A stretch of DNA of 64,000 nt from Pestalotiopsis fici W106-1 (GCF_000516985.1 NW_006917093.1:1674001-1738000), one strand, 5' to 3'. Numbered from the stretch's first letter, positions 33,716 through 46,887 are shown. Notes: generated from the letters alone by a model not told the origin. A program made the numbers and translations.

Positions 33716-34818
33716 ATGGCACCAACCACCAAGCAAGGCCGTAAAATCACCGTCGTGGGCGGCTCCGGCAACGTGGGATCCCGCATTGTAACGGCGCTCG
33801 TCGAAGCCGGGATCCACGAGGTCTCGGTCATCAGCCGGCCCGAGTCCCAGGCCACTTTCCTGGCTTCGGTGCAGGTCCGCCGCGGCGCCTACGACGACGA
33901 GGCGTTTCTGGCCTCGGCCCTCGCCGGCCAGGACGTCCTCATCATGACCCTGAGCTTCCAGGCTAGTGATGCCCAGAAGCCTCTTATTCGTGCCGCCGCC
34001 GCTGCTGGCGTGCCATATGTCGTGCCATGCGAGTTTGGCTCGGATACTACGAGTAAGTACCAATTTTTTTTTTTTGGAGCAAGAAAAAAAAGAGAAAGGA
34101 ACACGCAAGAGTCTAATATGAGTGTTTCAGACGAGCCCTTGTGCCGGGAAATCTTCTTCTTGGAAGCCAAGAAGCAATACCGCAATCTGATTGAGGAATT
34201 GGGCGTCAGCTCATGGATCGGCGTCGTCAACAATCCCTGGTTCGACTATTGTCTGCCGCTGGGCTTCTTTGAGATTGATGTCAAGAACCGCACCGCTACA
34301 TATTGTGAGCGAAAACCCACCACCAATCCCTTCCCCTGTTATGCTTCTTGCGAGACCGAGGAAGCAAGCCACTACTAACCAGTCTTCTTCCCACAGTCAA
34401 CGACGGTAGCTACAAAGCCAACTTTACTACCATGGGCCGTGTGGGCACCAGCCTCGCCGCCCTCCTCAGCCAGCCCGACGCCAAACTGGCAGAGCACAAG
34501 AACCGCTGGGTCTACTTTAGCTCCCTTGTCGCCAGCCAGCGGGACATGGTGGCCAGCGCCCAGCGCGCCACCAAGACGACCGATGCCGACTGGACCATCA
34601 CCTCCAAGCCCACGCAGCAAGTCCTCGACTGGTCCCGCGCCGAGACGGCCAAGGGTAATTTCATGGCCGCCGGTAAGGCCCTCTTTGCCCTCACCGTCAC
34701 CGAGGGGTATGGTGGCAATTACCAGGACAATGTTGTCGATTATGCAGCTCTGGGACTCGAGCCCGGGGAAGACCTTGACGAGATTGTGCGCAACTTGGTT
34801 GGCGAAATGGGGGCGTAA
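33716..34818 (+). CDS. NmrA-like / isoflavone-reductase-like NAD(P)-binding protein
   Basis: A 310-residue atypical SDR of the NmrA/isoflavone reductase family. Exons are 33716-34052, 34131-34304 and 34397-34818. The Rossmann motif VVGGSGNVGSRIV lies at residues 12-24 and the strand VISRPES follows. Joins restore CEFGSDTTNEPLCREIFF and NRTATYFNDGSYKANF. The pattern matches fungal NmrA-like reductases, which bind NAD(P) and act either as reductases or as redox-sensing regulators. The substrate is unknown. Composition is markedly GC-richer than the degenerate sequence to its left, and the gene is intact, so it may mark the boundary of the decayed locus rather than belong to it. Confidence 0.82.
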
Positions 34819-35714
34819 AAGATGCCCATTAATATTAAGTGTTTGAAATCTAGGTTAGCAATTGATGACGTTTTATTTTTAGCATTTCCCAAGCCACCTT
34901 GCCTGACAAGCATACCTAGGTATGTTGTACCAAGACCAATGAAATCAGCAGTGTTGGTCTGTGTTCATACATTCATGTATTCAATCCTCGTCTTCATGTC
35001 TGTATCTATGTCCATAACATTAAGAATTCCGTGGATCCTCAACCCTGGCTCATATGGTATCAGCCCGCCCCATCAATTCATTTATGATGAAGCCCGATTC
35101 TATCCTCTTTGAGTCCATGTTTCACTACCACTGTTCCGATTGCAAATGGTATACAGGGCCGAAGTAGAGTCCTGGCCCTCCAAATGTCTCCGCGTGACAC
35201 GGCAAACGGCCAACGCAATGCGCTATGCAATTTGTGTGGGGTGTCGATCAGACAGCCTGTCAGCTGTCCCTCGTAAGGTCATGTGCCTCATAAATATCAT
35301 TCCATTCCTTTCTCCAATTCAAACACTTTCTGCGAAGGAGGCTCGTGGCGGCTCTGTCGGATTATGGCAAACAAACAGCCATCCCAAAGAGCCCAATTGC
35401 TCAAAATGACCCTGAGCCACAACGTCATTCTCATGCTCTATTTCTAGTCCAACTGAGAGATGTTGTCTCATTCAAACGGCATTGTCTCTCCAATGCCCAC
35501 ATTATGAGGAGCGAGATCCGTTTGCCAGAGTCTTCATCACAAGTCTCCGGTATTCAACAAGCTTGCCATCGACTGCAGCCCAACCCGCTCTCACAATAGC
35601 ATTGTGCTTGCTTGCATAATATCAATCGTGAGCCTGGCGGTCGTTCCAAGCTGTAAAAGCGGTCGATGGCGCTCGCAGAATATCTTTGGCAATGCTGTTC
35701 TGGGCCGGCAAGAC
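34819..35714. other. Intergenic between NmrA-like and J-domain genes
   Basis: 3' flanks of two convergent genes. No gene, repeat or RNA was recognised. Confidence 0.5.
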
Positions 35715-38690
35715 CTACTTCGCACGATCCCGGAATGTGATAAACTCCTGGACACGAGCTTGGTGTTCATCACAGTACCGCATCCACTTTTTTCGAATTT
35801 CGTGATCCTGCTGCAGCTCGATCTGGTACAAGGCCGCACCGTCCTCTCCATGGACACCTTCGAGCCAGGCTCGGCCGAATTGCTCCCGGCGCTTCTTCAT
35901 TTCGAATTGGCGTGTGGCAAAGTGTGTGAGGACTATCTCGGTGAATGTCTCCCATTTCTCCATGTAGTTGTAGAAGTCCTGGGAATATTTTCTCCACTGA
36001 GTATTGCTTGGGCGCAGACCTACTGCAATTGTAGGATGCAAGCGTGGAGCGACTGGCACAGCCGGAAAGTCTAGGTCCGGAGCAGCCTGGGGCTTACTCA
36101 AGGGAACGTGGCCCGATGCTCGGCTCTCAAATGGCAGTGTGGTCTTGAGGTCGGCGAATGAATTAAGACCGGTGGGTTGAGGGTCTGTAAAAGGCTCAAC
36201 CTTTTTGAAATCTGCAAAGCTTGCCCGGAATTCTTCCGAGTCTTCAGATCCGCCATTCTGTGCTACAAACGGCTGAGCACTTGCAGGTGCTGACTTAGAC
36301 TGAGCTGCGGTAGTGTTTGTTGTATCTGTCGAAAGCGTAGGGCGCTGTTCTTGATCCTTACCCTTCACGTCCACATTACCAGCTCTCCACTCGGGCCGGG
36401 TTGGCTCCACTGGAATCTTTCGTGCGCCGTCCTCTGTCACATCCTCGTCTCCGGCCTCTCCGTCCTTTTCGACAGATGGCTCGTCGATATCCATAGCCAT
36501 AGGGCTTTGGGTTCGGGGAGGAGGTTTAGGGGCATCTGTCCAAGCAGCTGTTGCGGTGGGTATCTCGTCGTCATCGTCGATGATACCTGCTGATCCGCCC
36601 CGCGTTACCTTGATTGGTTTAGAGCCTCTTCTAGAGTTTGTGCGTCTGGTTGGAGATGTAGAAGCGCTGGTGCTTGGCTTTGGGACAAAATGCTCAGATC
36701 CTATCTTTTCACCCCATTCAGCAGCCGAAAACTTGGCCGTAGCACCTTCGTCGGAGGCGCTGGTTTCTGGTCGCATTGGACTAGGGCCTGGTGGTGCAGG
36801 AACAGGTCGTCTGTTGATCTTCATGGGAGATCGGCGTCCTAGGCGGCTACTGGACTGCGAGCCACGCTTTGAAGGCAGAGGGATGTCTTCTGCAGGAGGG
36901 CCTCCCGCCGTAAAGGAGAACGCTTCTGGCTGCTCATCAACAAATTGTGTGCTGATATTATCCGCACTCGCCCTATCAAATTTTGCCGATGTGTACGTCG
37001 AGTCGTTCGTGTACCCGAAGCTATTCAAGTCGTTAGTACTGTCTTGTAGGTGATATGTGGGAACTGATGCGAACTCGACGCGCTTCTCTTTACCGCGACC
37101 CGTATCATTCGAGATGCCATACGAAGCAGGGTCTCCTATCCTGCGAATGAGGCGATCCACATGATTCTTGAGATACTGCTCGAATGGCAACAGTCTTGGA
37201 ACGGTTTGGTTCACTTCACTTGAAGTGCTTCGAAGGCGCGATTCAGTGGTCATCGGATGTGTGGTCGTAGCTCTCTGAGACTTTCCAGAGGGCGAATGTA
37301 TCCTGGGGCGATTTTGCGTGGCTGAAGCCGTGCGTGACGAGATTGCATACTTTGTTGAGTTATCATTAGGCTGATTTGCTGTTCCATCCGTGCCTGATGA
37401 TTTACTGGTAAGTGTATGCGTATGGCGATTCAGGAAGCCAGACTTACGATTCTTGTCAGCTGCTGACTGCGCCTTACCTCCCGATGATGTTTGGGCAGAT
37501 TCAGCCGACTGGGGTCTGTATCGGTCGCTGGGTCTGTGCGAAGCAGAGGCAGAGTCTGCGGAAGAGTTCACCTTGGCACCGGTATTGACTTTGGTCGAAT
37601 CCTCAGAGCTGCCATCGTTACTGGAGCTACGTGGTGTACTAGAGCTTCTCTGGCGGGGGAAAGGAAATGAAGTATCTGCGTCGTGACTGGTGGAGGGTCG
37701 GCTCGAATCGCGAGTACTGCGGGCTCTGTTCAGGCCGTCACCAAAGAGGCTTGTCTTCTCGCCTCCAGGAGTAGCATATGGGGAGCTATGACGCCCGTCC
37801 ACAAAGTTGTCTCTGAATTGTGCCAGGGGGTCAGGTACGGGAGGCACTCGGCGGCTCTGGCTTGTCGTACTGGCGGGTTCATCCGGAAAGATGTTCGCGC
37901 GCGTTCTAGTGGTGAAGTAGTTGTTATTGGAGACGGGAGGTTCGTCTCCCGGACCTGGCGATCTCGGCGTGAAGCCAGTTCTTCTGGCGGTGTTGCCAAA
38001 TGAAGCCTGTGCCTTTTGCTTCTGAGAGGCGGTTCTGGGAACTCCTTCTGCGTCGGAAGTCTTGCTGTCACGTGTGGAGGATGTGGGCGGGCGGCCCGGC
38101 GTGGGCGGTGGCTTTCGTGGGGTGCTTGCGTTTGCATTAGGTCGCATGTTTTTCCAAGCGTCATAGTGAGCCTTTGCTGAACCGGTATCTGTATTCTGAG
38201 AAGTCTTGCGGGAGTTTGCGCCAGAAGTCTGGCCCCAATTGTTATATCTTGATGCGCCTGAAGTTGGACGCGGCTGAGGGCCTGCTCCAGCCGTATTGGC
38301 ACCTGTTCGCTTCGGTGGAGGGGGAAAGTCTGCACCAGCATTGGCCCAGGGATTTCCTCTGACGCCGGAAGAGGTGGGAAATCTGGACGCGGACTTGTTG
38401 CGTGCCTCATCGTATTGACGCTTCAGGGTCGGATCGGTGAGGATTTCAAAAGCCGCTTGGATGATTTGGAATTTCTTTGAAGCCTCCTCTTCCTTTCCGC
38501 GGTTTCGATCAGGGTGCCATTGCATAGCTGTGATGTGATTTGGTCAGCATGGTACGACAAAGAGGACTTGGCTCCAAGGTGGGGGGATCGTACCAAGTTT
38601 CCTGTACTGCTTCTTGACCTCCTCTGAGGACGAGGCCGGTGTCACCTGGAGGTCCGCATAGTAGTTGCGGGTGGCGTCGACCTTTGGCAT
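35715..38690 (-). CDS. Large J-domain (Hsp40) protein
   Basis: A 969-residue protein with an N-terminal J domain. Exons are 38594-38690 and 35715-38527; the short first exon MPKVDATRNYYADLQVTPAS joins in frame to AMQWHPDRNRGKEEEASKKF, placing the Hsp70-stimulating HPD at residues 37-39. The rest is long and polar: many Ser/Thr/Pro/Arg stretches without a recognised domain. A C-terminal conserved-looking part (about residues 850-960) has WRKYSQDFYNYMEKWETFTE, LTHFATRQFEMKKRREQFGR and a coiled segment. A GTAAGT..CAG pair inside exon 2 near 37390-37445 could be a small in-frame intron; I kept it coding. It would be an Hsp70 co-chaperone with a fungus-specific body. Partner and location are unknown. 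Confidence 0.82.
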
Positions 38691-40716
38691 TTTGATTGAG
38701 CCAAGACCTCCGTGGAGGCTGGCAAAGAGTGCGGTTTGATGAAGAGTGAAGCTCTAGGATCGTATTCGTTCGTGCCAGGTCCTTCCTTGGATGTGGTGTT
38801 GTGGTTTGCAGAATTCGTCTGCGTGACTGCTGCCGAAGCAAAAGAACCTGTAGAATTGCCACAGCTGCCAAAAGAGGGGTGCAGTGCGAAGTTGAACCCT
38901 CGAGGAAGCTTTGAAAAAATTGGTTGCGAACAAATTGACTGGGTGCTTCTTCTTTGGGCAGTGACCTGACCCGACAGTGAGCTAGTTATTTTGAGGCGGG
39001 TCTCGTTGCCTGGTGAGATGCGTATTGGAGCTAGACAGGCATAATATTGCTTCGTAAGGGTCTTGCTCCTCGGCGCAGTAGCAGTACGTAATAGTAGTAG
39101 TGGCTATGAAGGAAGGCGAGGTGATTTGGACGAAATATCGAAATGTGAGGGTATAGAAAAAGAATTTATCAGGCTCTGGCTTGCGACTAAAAGACAGATT
39201 CTCTCTCTCGTGTCTACCAAGTGTGGCGTTCGATGCTGCGCGAAAATGGGAAGATGCAGAAGCTGAGGTGAAGAAGCCCAAAACGCCGAACTAATGGAGA
39301 ATTAATGAATTGGCCGTAAATGGAGTGGTCGCATAACGAGCGCATCGGCGGGGAAGGTAAGAAGGAGAAGGCAAGAGAAAAAAAGAAGATATCGTTGGTG
39401 GTTTGAATAAAAAAAAAAAAGGCTGAAGGGGTGAAGTCACGCGAAAGATTGCAAGAGCTCCAAAGCGGCGATGTGATGTATGTCAGACATCCCATTCAAA
39501 AGTCAACAGATGACATCTGAATGAATGATTGAATTGCATCGTTAGCTCTTTAGTGTAAGCTGGGCAGCCTCGAAAGTGGGGCCAGGGCCGCATTTGCGCA
39601 TGCGCGCGCACCCTGTGGATCTAATAACTGCCCTGAAGCGGGGCAGGGGTCTCTTGAGGGGCTCTTATTCTTTCTTTCTCTCTTTTCCTTTGGGCACTTT
39701 CTAGATGAATAAAAGTTGCGACATGAGGTCAGGCAAGATGGGGAATTATCTTGAAGGCGAACCATCAGTTACCCTACTGTCTACATGGTCTAAATGATTA
39801 TTTGATGTCGAAGGGTGAGGATCGTTGTATTGTTCCTGACTAACCCCACCAAAGTAAGGTGGTGTAATAAAGCAGCATTAAACTTGATGGCAGAATTAAG
39901 ACCAAAAAAAAAAACATGGACGCAGTGCACACAACCGCTAAACTTGGAATTTGCCCCCTTCCAGACAGGCTCATCACCTAGTTGTGAATAAGAAATCCTC
40001 TAGATCCAGGCACCACGAATGCAAGGCAGGCGACAGATGCATCCAATATACACCCATGGTGACAAGAGGCAACCAACCCTCTGACTATGTATGTATCCAA
40101 TGTTAGTCAAGACAAGGACACCCCGAGATGCCACAGCCACAGTGCAATGACGAATGCTGGACCACTAGTCGGAGAACCGGCAAGGCGGACAAGAAAGTCC
40201 AGGTCGTCAACAGTAACGAAGGGGAGGAAGTAAACTAGACAGACATGAAGAACTGTGAATCTGCCCGTTCAAATTTCCATGCTTCATTCACATAGTAACA
40301 CCACACTGCAATAGCGACCACTTATTTGCACAGAACTGTAACAGAATCTCTATCAAGACGCCATATCCTTGTCTACCCAACTGCATAGACTGGGGAGCGC
40401 CCCAAGCTTTCCCGTCTACTTGTGCAGGAGCAAGTACTTCGTAGAGTGGCATAGATACAGAGTATGCATGCTTACCTAATGACGTCATTTGTTTATACGT
40501 AGGCTACGTAACGTAGCCCCAAGCTCAGCTATAAACAGGAAATGCGCACCACCATGTCTGCTCTATGCAATATGATTCCTGCTCTGCAAGGGCATAATAA
40601 ATATGCTTGACTGATGCATTTCTCTTCTGAAAATGCGCCCGGCTCCCCTGACTATTATCAAAGGTGCTTCATATCCCGTTCGTGGCTGTCCAGTGCATGC
40701 CTCCATGTAAGACAGC
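38691..40716. other. Intergenic upstream of the J-domain gene
   Basis: A 2-kb spacer with the promoter of the J-domain gene on its left side and the 3' flank of the Zn2Cys6 gene on its right. Poly-A runs lie near 39410 and 39905. No gene is supported. Confidence 0.5.
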
Positions 40717-43236
40717 CTACCAAATTCTATCATGCCCTATTGTCTGAGATATCCAATCCGTGTCCATGTCATCAATTGAGTTGGCCAAGTCCATGATATC
40801 AGCCGTCGTCAATGGGTCGCCGGGGTCAATCCCGGCCAGAGTGAATGGTGGATCAAAGCTTGACGAATCTTGCGCAATGTATGCTGTAGCACTTTCTCTT
40901 GTAGTGAGCGCGCTGTTGCTGCTGCTGCTGCTGCTCGGTGACAGCTGCTGTTGTTGTTGTTGCACCCCAGGGTCACGAGATGACGCCCATGTATTGTTTT
41001 CCGACATGGTGCCCAACTCCTCCAGCAGCTTTCTCAAGTGGTCCAGTTCTCCTTTGCGCACCCGGGCTACCTGATTACCGCTTGCAATCAGATCGCCAAA
41101 CACAGCATATGCTGTCATGATCCACTTGGAACCATTATCAATCAGATCAGCATCGATGGACATGGCTACGAGTACATTGATTGTCGCTGCAGAAAGTGAG
41201 TCGAGGTCAGATGGTAGAAACGGGTCTTCCCATCAAAACGTCAGCAAGTAATTCATCCCTCTCAAGCCGACAAGCTCTCGACCAAAGCCATTCAACGTAC
41301 CTATGAGCGCCTGTTCTAGCAATGACTCGAGCATTCCCAGTATTTGCACTGAAGAATCTAGACACATCTGTATGATACTGTACGAAGTCTTTGACCCATT
41401 GAGTCTAGATTGGCAATCTTCTCGAGAATCTAGTCGGAGCTTGAGAAAACAGAACAGGAGCGGACGCGTGGCGAGAATGATGCACTTGAAAGAGAATTAT
41501 TAGCCATTTTCAGTGTCAAGCCAACAGGGCTAGACTGACCCGGTGGTACTCGAGATGTAAATGAGCCGAAGTCCTTGATATCCCGTCACTGCGTTGTTCA
41601 GGAGACAATGGAAACCATTGCTGAAGATCTTTCTGCGCTTCAGCAATATCTGCCAATGCACTTTTGATGCCATGATGAAAACTGCGGCTGAGTTGTCCGC
41701 CGACGCCATACACATCTGTCTGATTAGCGATATCCTTTATAGCAAGCGTTCTTTCCATGACATACTGCGGTTGATGTCGGCAATCAAGTGGGACAACTTG
41801 AGCTGCATCTTTAAAGCTGTAGTCCGTGCAACAGAGCCACCAAATTCAGGGAGCTGGCAGTAGACATCGTGGCTCTGGACGGCCTGCGCGAGTCCAGCAA
41901 CCGAAGCCATCTCACGATCGAGAAGATAGACAGTCCACCAGACCCGCCGGATACGTTCGACTGATTCGTTGCCGAAGCGGTCTGCCTGTATATCCGTGTT
42001 GAGGCCATAGCTCAGGGCCAGGCGCACCGCTTGGCCCATCTGGATTTCGGGGCAACCATTAGCACAAGATCAATGATTTTCTGACATTGTGTTCTGCATA
42101 CATAATTGAGGGCCACAATCCGGTAGTCCAAACAGTGCAAGTATAATGCAATGCAAGTCAAGACCTCGACCGCGTGTACTGGGTGTCTCCACAGCATGAT
42201 CATATTGGGCAATGACTGGAGTGCCTGTATAAAGTATTCGAGTCCAGGAGCATCCTTTCCGTGCTTCCTGACAGTGAAACCTTTCCCAAACGCTAGAATG
42301 ACCATGAAATGAACATACCAGAGCTTGTCAATAGCGTCTCGGTCTGATGGATTCTCGTAGAAGGCATAAAATGTCGACATGAACGTGTCTTCGTCAAACA
42401 TGTGGTACAGTTGGGCGCAATGAAACTTGACAGCGTTGATCAGATAAATGGAATGGTCGATGGCTGGGATAGTCACCGGCGAGCAACCAGCACTAGTTGG
42501 TTCCCCATCCCACTTGAGATCATAGGCATTTCCCAGGCCTTCAATATTGCGACACATGTCAGGAATACGATTTCTAAACACACGTTCGTACACCATGCTG
42601 AGAACCTTTTGTGTAAATGTCCAACTCGAAGACGTTCCCAGGTAAAAGGTCATGCCATTGCGTGCTGTCATGAAAGTCGAAGAATCAGTTGCCAAAAGAT
42701 TTGTCAGAGCCGGCTCTTCACTCGTCCCTCGTGTAGAAGAATCCCCGCCGCGTTGGGTACCGCTCCGACCTTGGCTCGATGCGAATGTCTCTTCATTTTC
42801 AGGCTCAATGATGGAACTCTGGTCAAGCTCAACTGATGAGCCCGGTGTGATGGTTTGGTATTCGTGGACAGGAACATTGTTCGGGCGAGCAGCCTTTCTC
42901 TGCAGTTCATTGATGAATCTTGACCACGCAAAGTCAATCAAAGATGTTGGCATTTGGTTCAAGTAAGGAAACACTCTTTTTCCAAACAACACATACCCTT
43001 TTGTGACTACAACTCGTCTATGATGCTCATTGAAATGGCAAGTCAAATCCCGTTTCGTACAGGCATCACATGGTAGGCGTCCGCTACATCTGATTTTCTG
43101 CTTACGACAACGCTCGCAGCTTGAATCCACAGATAAATGTCAATTGAGATGATTTGCTTCGAGTGACTCGAAAAACTTACGCATTGGGTGAGCGTCTCGC
43201 TCTTGACGCGCTTCGTATTGCGCTTCTCTGCATCAT
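40717..43236 (-). CDS. Zn2Cys6 transcription factor divergent from the Rieske oxygenase
   Basis: A 738-residue fungal regulator in six exons: 43181-43236, 42102-43119, 41766-42039, 41540-41715, 41301-41484 and 40717-41225. Introns are 50-75 bases and every join keeps frame. The binuclear zinc cluster is Cys20, 23, 30, 36, 39, 46 in ACERCRKQKIRCSGRLPCDA followed by CTKRDLTC; it is completed only by the first splice. The middle holds the fungal-specific transcription factor domain (PF04082 type): HCAQLYHMFDEDTFMSTF, LPNMIMLWRHPVHAVEVLTC, MGQAVRLALSYGLNTD and RRVWWTVYLLDREMASVAGL. The C-terminus has a Gln run and a Ser run, then an acidic tail, a likely activation region. Its position, back to back with the oxygenase, suggests it controls that gene. 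Start at the first of two adjacent ATGs. Confidence 0.88.
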
Positions 43237-44562
43237 CGGAAGTGCATCCGAGTACGATATAACTTTGCTTGGCAGCACGGCCCCTGTTGAATAAATTTGA
43301 AACGTGATCTAAGATCCGAACAAGGCAGACTGAGCGCAACTGACATGAGCAACGAGAAGTCGTTCAGACTCCCTGGAGAGTAGTAGTGTCGTCGAGATTG
43401 TCGACATGGTGCATCACACCAAACTACCTTAAAGTGGTCGACGATAAGCGGACCATTTTACCCCACAATCGTCGGATCGGAAGCGTATCCGGCTATGCAG
43501 GTGCGGTAAACTAACGGTGGCATCGCTGCCACAAATATCTGTGTTTGAATAAGTGATCGACACAAGTTGAGATGTGGCATTTGGCGTCCATTTGCTTACT
43601 ACTGCAAACTCAATTGTGTTACAAGCATGACATGATCACGCGGGGCATGGATAAGCCTTCCTTTCTTGCCATAGCCAAATAGACTGCAAATGGCATGCCT
43701 GGTGATGATGACGGCCCCATATTAGTATACTCTCCACCAGAATACACTGGTCAGGTGCGATTCGTTGACAAAGTAATTTAACCTGACAACGATTGAGTTG
43801 TGATACCACACTCAGACGCTGCCTCATACCACGGCGGACAGTTTAGCCCATCAATATGTGACAGCGACATCCGAGAGTTACTGCCTGCGTCGACAACAAA
43901 ATCCTACCACTCGGCTCGAAGTGGACATAATTAGGACAAATTGGGAGTCTCGGATTGGCCATTGAGAATACCGTATTCAAGGGACTAGATATCAGGCAAC
44001 CGTCCAATCATCGCACCAGAGACAACCTCCAGTCTGTTTGAGTCCAAGCCATGAAACACAATCTTATCGATATGTTTGCATGAACTCGATGCCTTGACAG
44101 ATATGGAAAAAGATAGGCTCAGATCTGATAGCAAATGCCCCCGCTGCGTATCTCGTCAAGTGTCTAGACTATCTAAACAGGGTAGCCACGTAGGTGTATC
44201 AGGTCGGATGAGCATCCGCTAGCTTCTTCCAAACATGTGTTTTGCTATCACGACCGACAACAAACAGTGCGTGGTGGCAGCCAATCAATGTTCTTGGAAA
44301 CGTAAGTGTTATCTTCCTTGGTGCACTGAACCCCAGTTTTGGTCCATGTTGGGGGGTTGGGCTCTAGACGTATGAGTACAGACATGATGGCATGAGACCG
44401 AAAGCGAAATTGGTCTATATATTTGGGGTGAGGGCCACGAGTCAATACAGCAGTGCACATTGAACAACTATCCTATAACACCCAAAGAAGCTGTTCTTCA
44501 TCAGTCATTCACAAATTGCAGTCATTGTGCCATCAGTCCATACACATCTTGTACCTATCAAA
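43237..44562. promoter_or_regulatory. Shared divergent promoter of Zn2Cys6 gene and Rieske oxygenase
   Basis: A 1.3-kb spacer that must hold both promoters. A CGG-N8-CCG inverted pair at 43478-43491 is the kind of site bound by Zn2Cys6 dimers, although the spacing for this factor is unknown. A TATATATTT lies near 44415, about 150 bases before the oxygenase start. Confidence 0.5.
43478..43491. promoter_or_regulatory. CGG-N8-CCG inverted pair, candidate Zn2Cys6 site
   Basis: CGG, eight bases (AAGCGTAT), then CCG, in the divergent spacer 240 bases upstream of the regulator. Zn2Cys6 dimers bind such inverted CGG triplets; which factor would bind here is inference only. Confidence 0.35.
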
Positions 44563-45941
44563 ATGACCTCGTCAATGCTGCACTACTTTGGCTTTGGCGC
44601 CAACACGAAACCAGAAGATGGCCCTGTGGTCGACAAGCAGGAGCCCGTTCGTGCCTTGCCGGCTTCCTGGTACAGCTCCGACGACTTCTACAGCCTCGAA
44701 CGAAGGGCCATTTTCTCACGCCGCTGGCTCATGATGACCCACAACTCTCGCTTCAAGGGGCCAGGAGACTGGCTTCGCTACAATGTTGCCGGCTATGATT
44801 TGATCATCATCCGTGATCGCGTGGGAGACATCAATGCCTTTCACAATGTCTGTCGACACAGGGCATACCCAGTGATTGAAAAGGAAGGACAAGGAACGGC
44901 CATGATACTGGCATGCAGGTGGGTTTTTCAAGAAACCATAATCGCCAACTTTGCTAATCTCTTTGTTGACAGGTACCACGGATGGTCGTACGGATTGAAC
45001 GGCAAGCTGGCCAAGGCTACTGGATTCAAGGACATGGACAAGAGCGAAAAGGAACAAAACGGGCTCTTCCGAATCCATACCAAGATTGACAGAAATGGAT
45101 TCATCTGGATCAACATGGATGCCAAGGAAGAGCCCGAGGTCAGCTGGGACGAGCACTTCAAGAACGTTGACGTGCAAGAGAGATACAAGCAGATGAATTT
45201 CGACGACTATGAGCTCGACCACACGTACGAACTCGATGGAGAGTACAACTGGAAGGCGCTGTCAGACAACTTCAATGAGTGTTATCATTGCCCGACCACA
45301 CATTCCGACATACCTACCTTTCTCAACCTTGACTCCTTTGACAGCGATCTCAAGGACGGTCATGTTCAGCACCACTGCGAGTACACCCCAGAACAATTGG
45401 ACAAGGGACTGAACGCGTTGAGTACCTACTACTTTCCCAATGTCTCCATGACCATCTCGTAAGTCACCAATCTCTGTCAAAAACATGTTGCTTTTCCTCA
45501 GCTAACAACGTAATATGTGACAGGCCACACTTTATGATGATACAAAAGTTCCTGCCCTCGGGATCCAAAAAGTCAGCAATGCACTATGAAGTGTTCCGCA
45601 ACAAGAACTCATCCACCGAAGACTTTGAATTGATCAGCAAAATGTATGCACGAGTGATGGCCGAGGACAAGGTGCTCTGCAACAATGCGCAAAAGAACAT
45701 CAATACCGGCGTATATGTCACGGGCCAGCTGCACCCCAAACACGAAAAGGCGCCCATTTTCATCCAGGGGCTCATTCGCGAGGCCGTCACGGAACATTAC
45801 AAACGCGAAAAGGAGCATGGTCGGGAAATATGGCCTGCGCGGCAGCAATTGCCAGATAGCGCGACGGTCAGCATGGAAGATGTCGAGATTTGTGAGGGTC
45901 TCGCGTGCGCACCGCAGAATAAGGAAGTTCTGGCGTGGTGA
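44563..45941 (+). CDS. Rieske-type non-heme iron oxygenase (choline monooxygenase-like)
   Basis: A 419-residue Rieske oxygenase alpha subunit, related to choline/carnitine monooxygenases and ring-hydroxylating oxygenases. Exons are 44563-44918, 44973-45458 and 45524-45941. The [2Fe-2S] ligands are Cys97-x-His99 (VCRHRAYPV) and Cys118-x2-His121 (CRYHGWSYG); the second pair is formed across the first splice. Mononuclear iron ligands are His224 and His229 in NFNECYHCPTTHSDIP, with Glu221 beside them; the C-terminal acidic ligand is probably in the second half. The 54-base first intron is a multiple of three without stops. The substrate is not predictable: quaternary amine or aromatic acid are both possible. 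Electrons would come from a separate reductase, not encoded nearby. It faces a Zn2Cys6 gene. Confidence 0.9.
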
Positions 45942-46887
45942 GCAAGTCTGTTTGGAGATGCTTTGCAAGTCTTTTATTTGCGCTCTAGGAGTCTGATTAT
46001 CTCTATCCAAATCAAACATACTTGTCAAGGCAAGAAGATCATTGTCGCTGTCCGTTCTTGTATGACACCACTTACACTGAAACCTGGTAGTATCAAGCAT
46101 GACTCCCTAGAACAATTTGTGGAACAAGGCTTCACAATCAATACATATAAGCGTCCGATCAAAAAGACCCATGATCAGATCTAGCCAAGAACTTGCTCCT
46201 CCATATCTTTCCATCCACTAACCACAAGGGCGAGTCTGGGTCTGTATCGCTTCAACATCCACACCTTGATGTACCGGATACCCATCCGACCCAAGAATTG
46301 TGGGGCAACAGTTTGAATGGCAGATAGACTTCGAATGGGTACCTAGGTACCTAATCAAAACGCGATGCTATCTACATTAGATACAGGCATCATCGAGTAT
46401 AACGGACAATGAGACAAATGGGAATAATGAAAATTCCGCAAGAACTCCATCCAAGTTGTGCAGTAGAAGTCACTCTCTAAAGTTCTTTTCTCCATGATGT
46501 CAATCGTGTCCTGTCACTTGCTGGTCCAGTTAACCATGGGCTACAAGGTACTTCGAGGTAGTTGGGTATTCATGATGCACTTCAGGGGGTTTATAATCCT
46601 CAATTATTGATTGGTTGTCAACAACAAATGCCCGCAATGGGTATTCACTTATTTCTTGGTGCCTTTTGGAAATATAAACTAGGTACCAATCAAGTCCCCG
46701 ACCGTTCTTTAAAAAGACAACTCCGATGTACCAAAAACGCCCTGTTGTACTGGCTCAACCGGCCAATCCACTTCCGATCTGAATATGAATAATCCGACCA
46801 AAACTCCTTTCCTAGATAGCAAGTTGCGTTGAGGAACTTCCTCCGTATGCAGAAAGAAAAGGATGCTGTCAACTAGTCAAGAAAAGT
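45942..46887. other. Intergenic between convergent oxygenase and INCENP genes
   Basis: 3' flanks of both genes, AT-rich to the right. No gene is supported. Confidence 0.5.

Noticed and set aside
36556..37053. Plus-strand open frame opposite the J-domain gene
   Set aside because: Antisense shadow of a Ser/Pro-rich exon without independent support.
37386..37445. Possible extra intron in the J-domain gene
   Set aside because: GTAAGT is present, but the branch site and acceptor are weak and the sequence is open without it; recorded as a note only.
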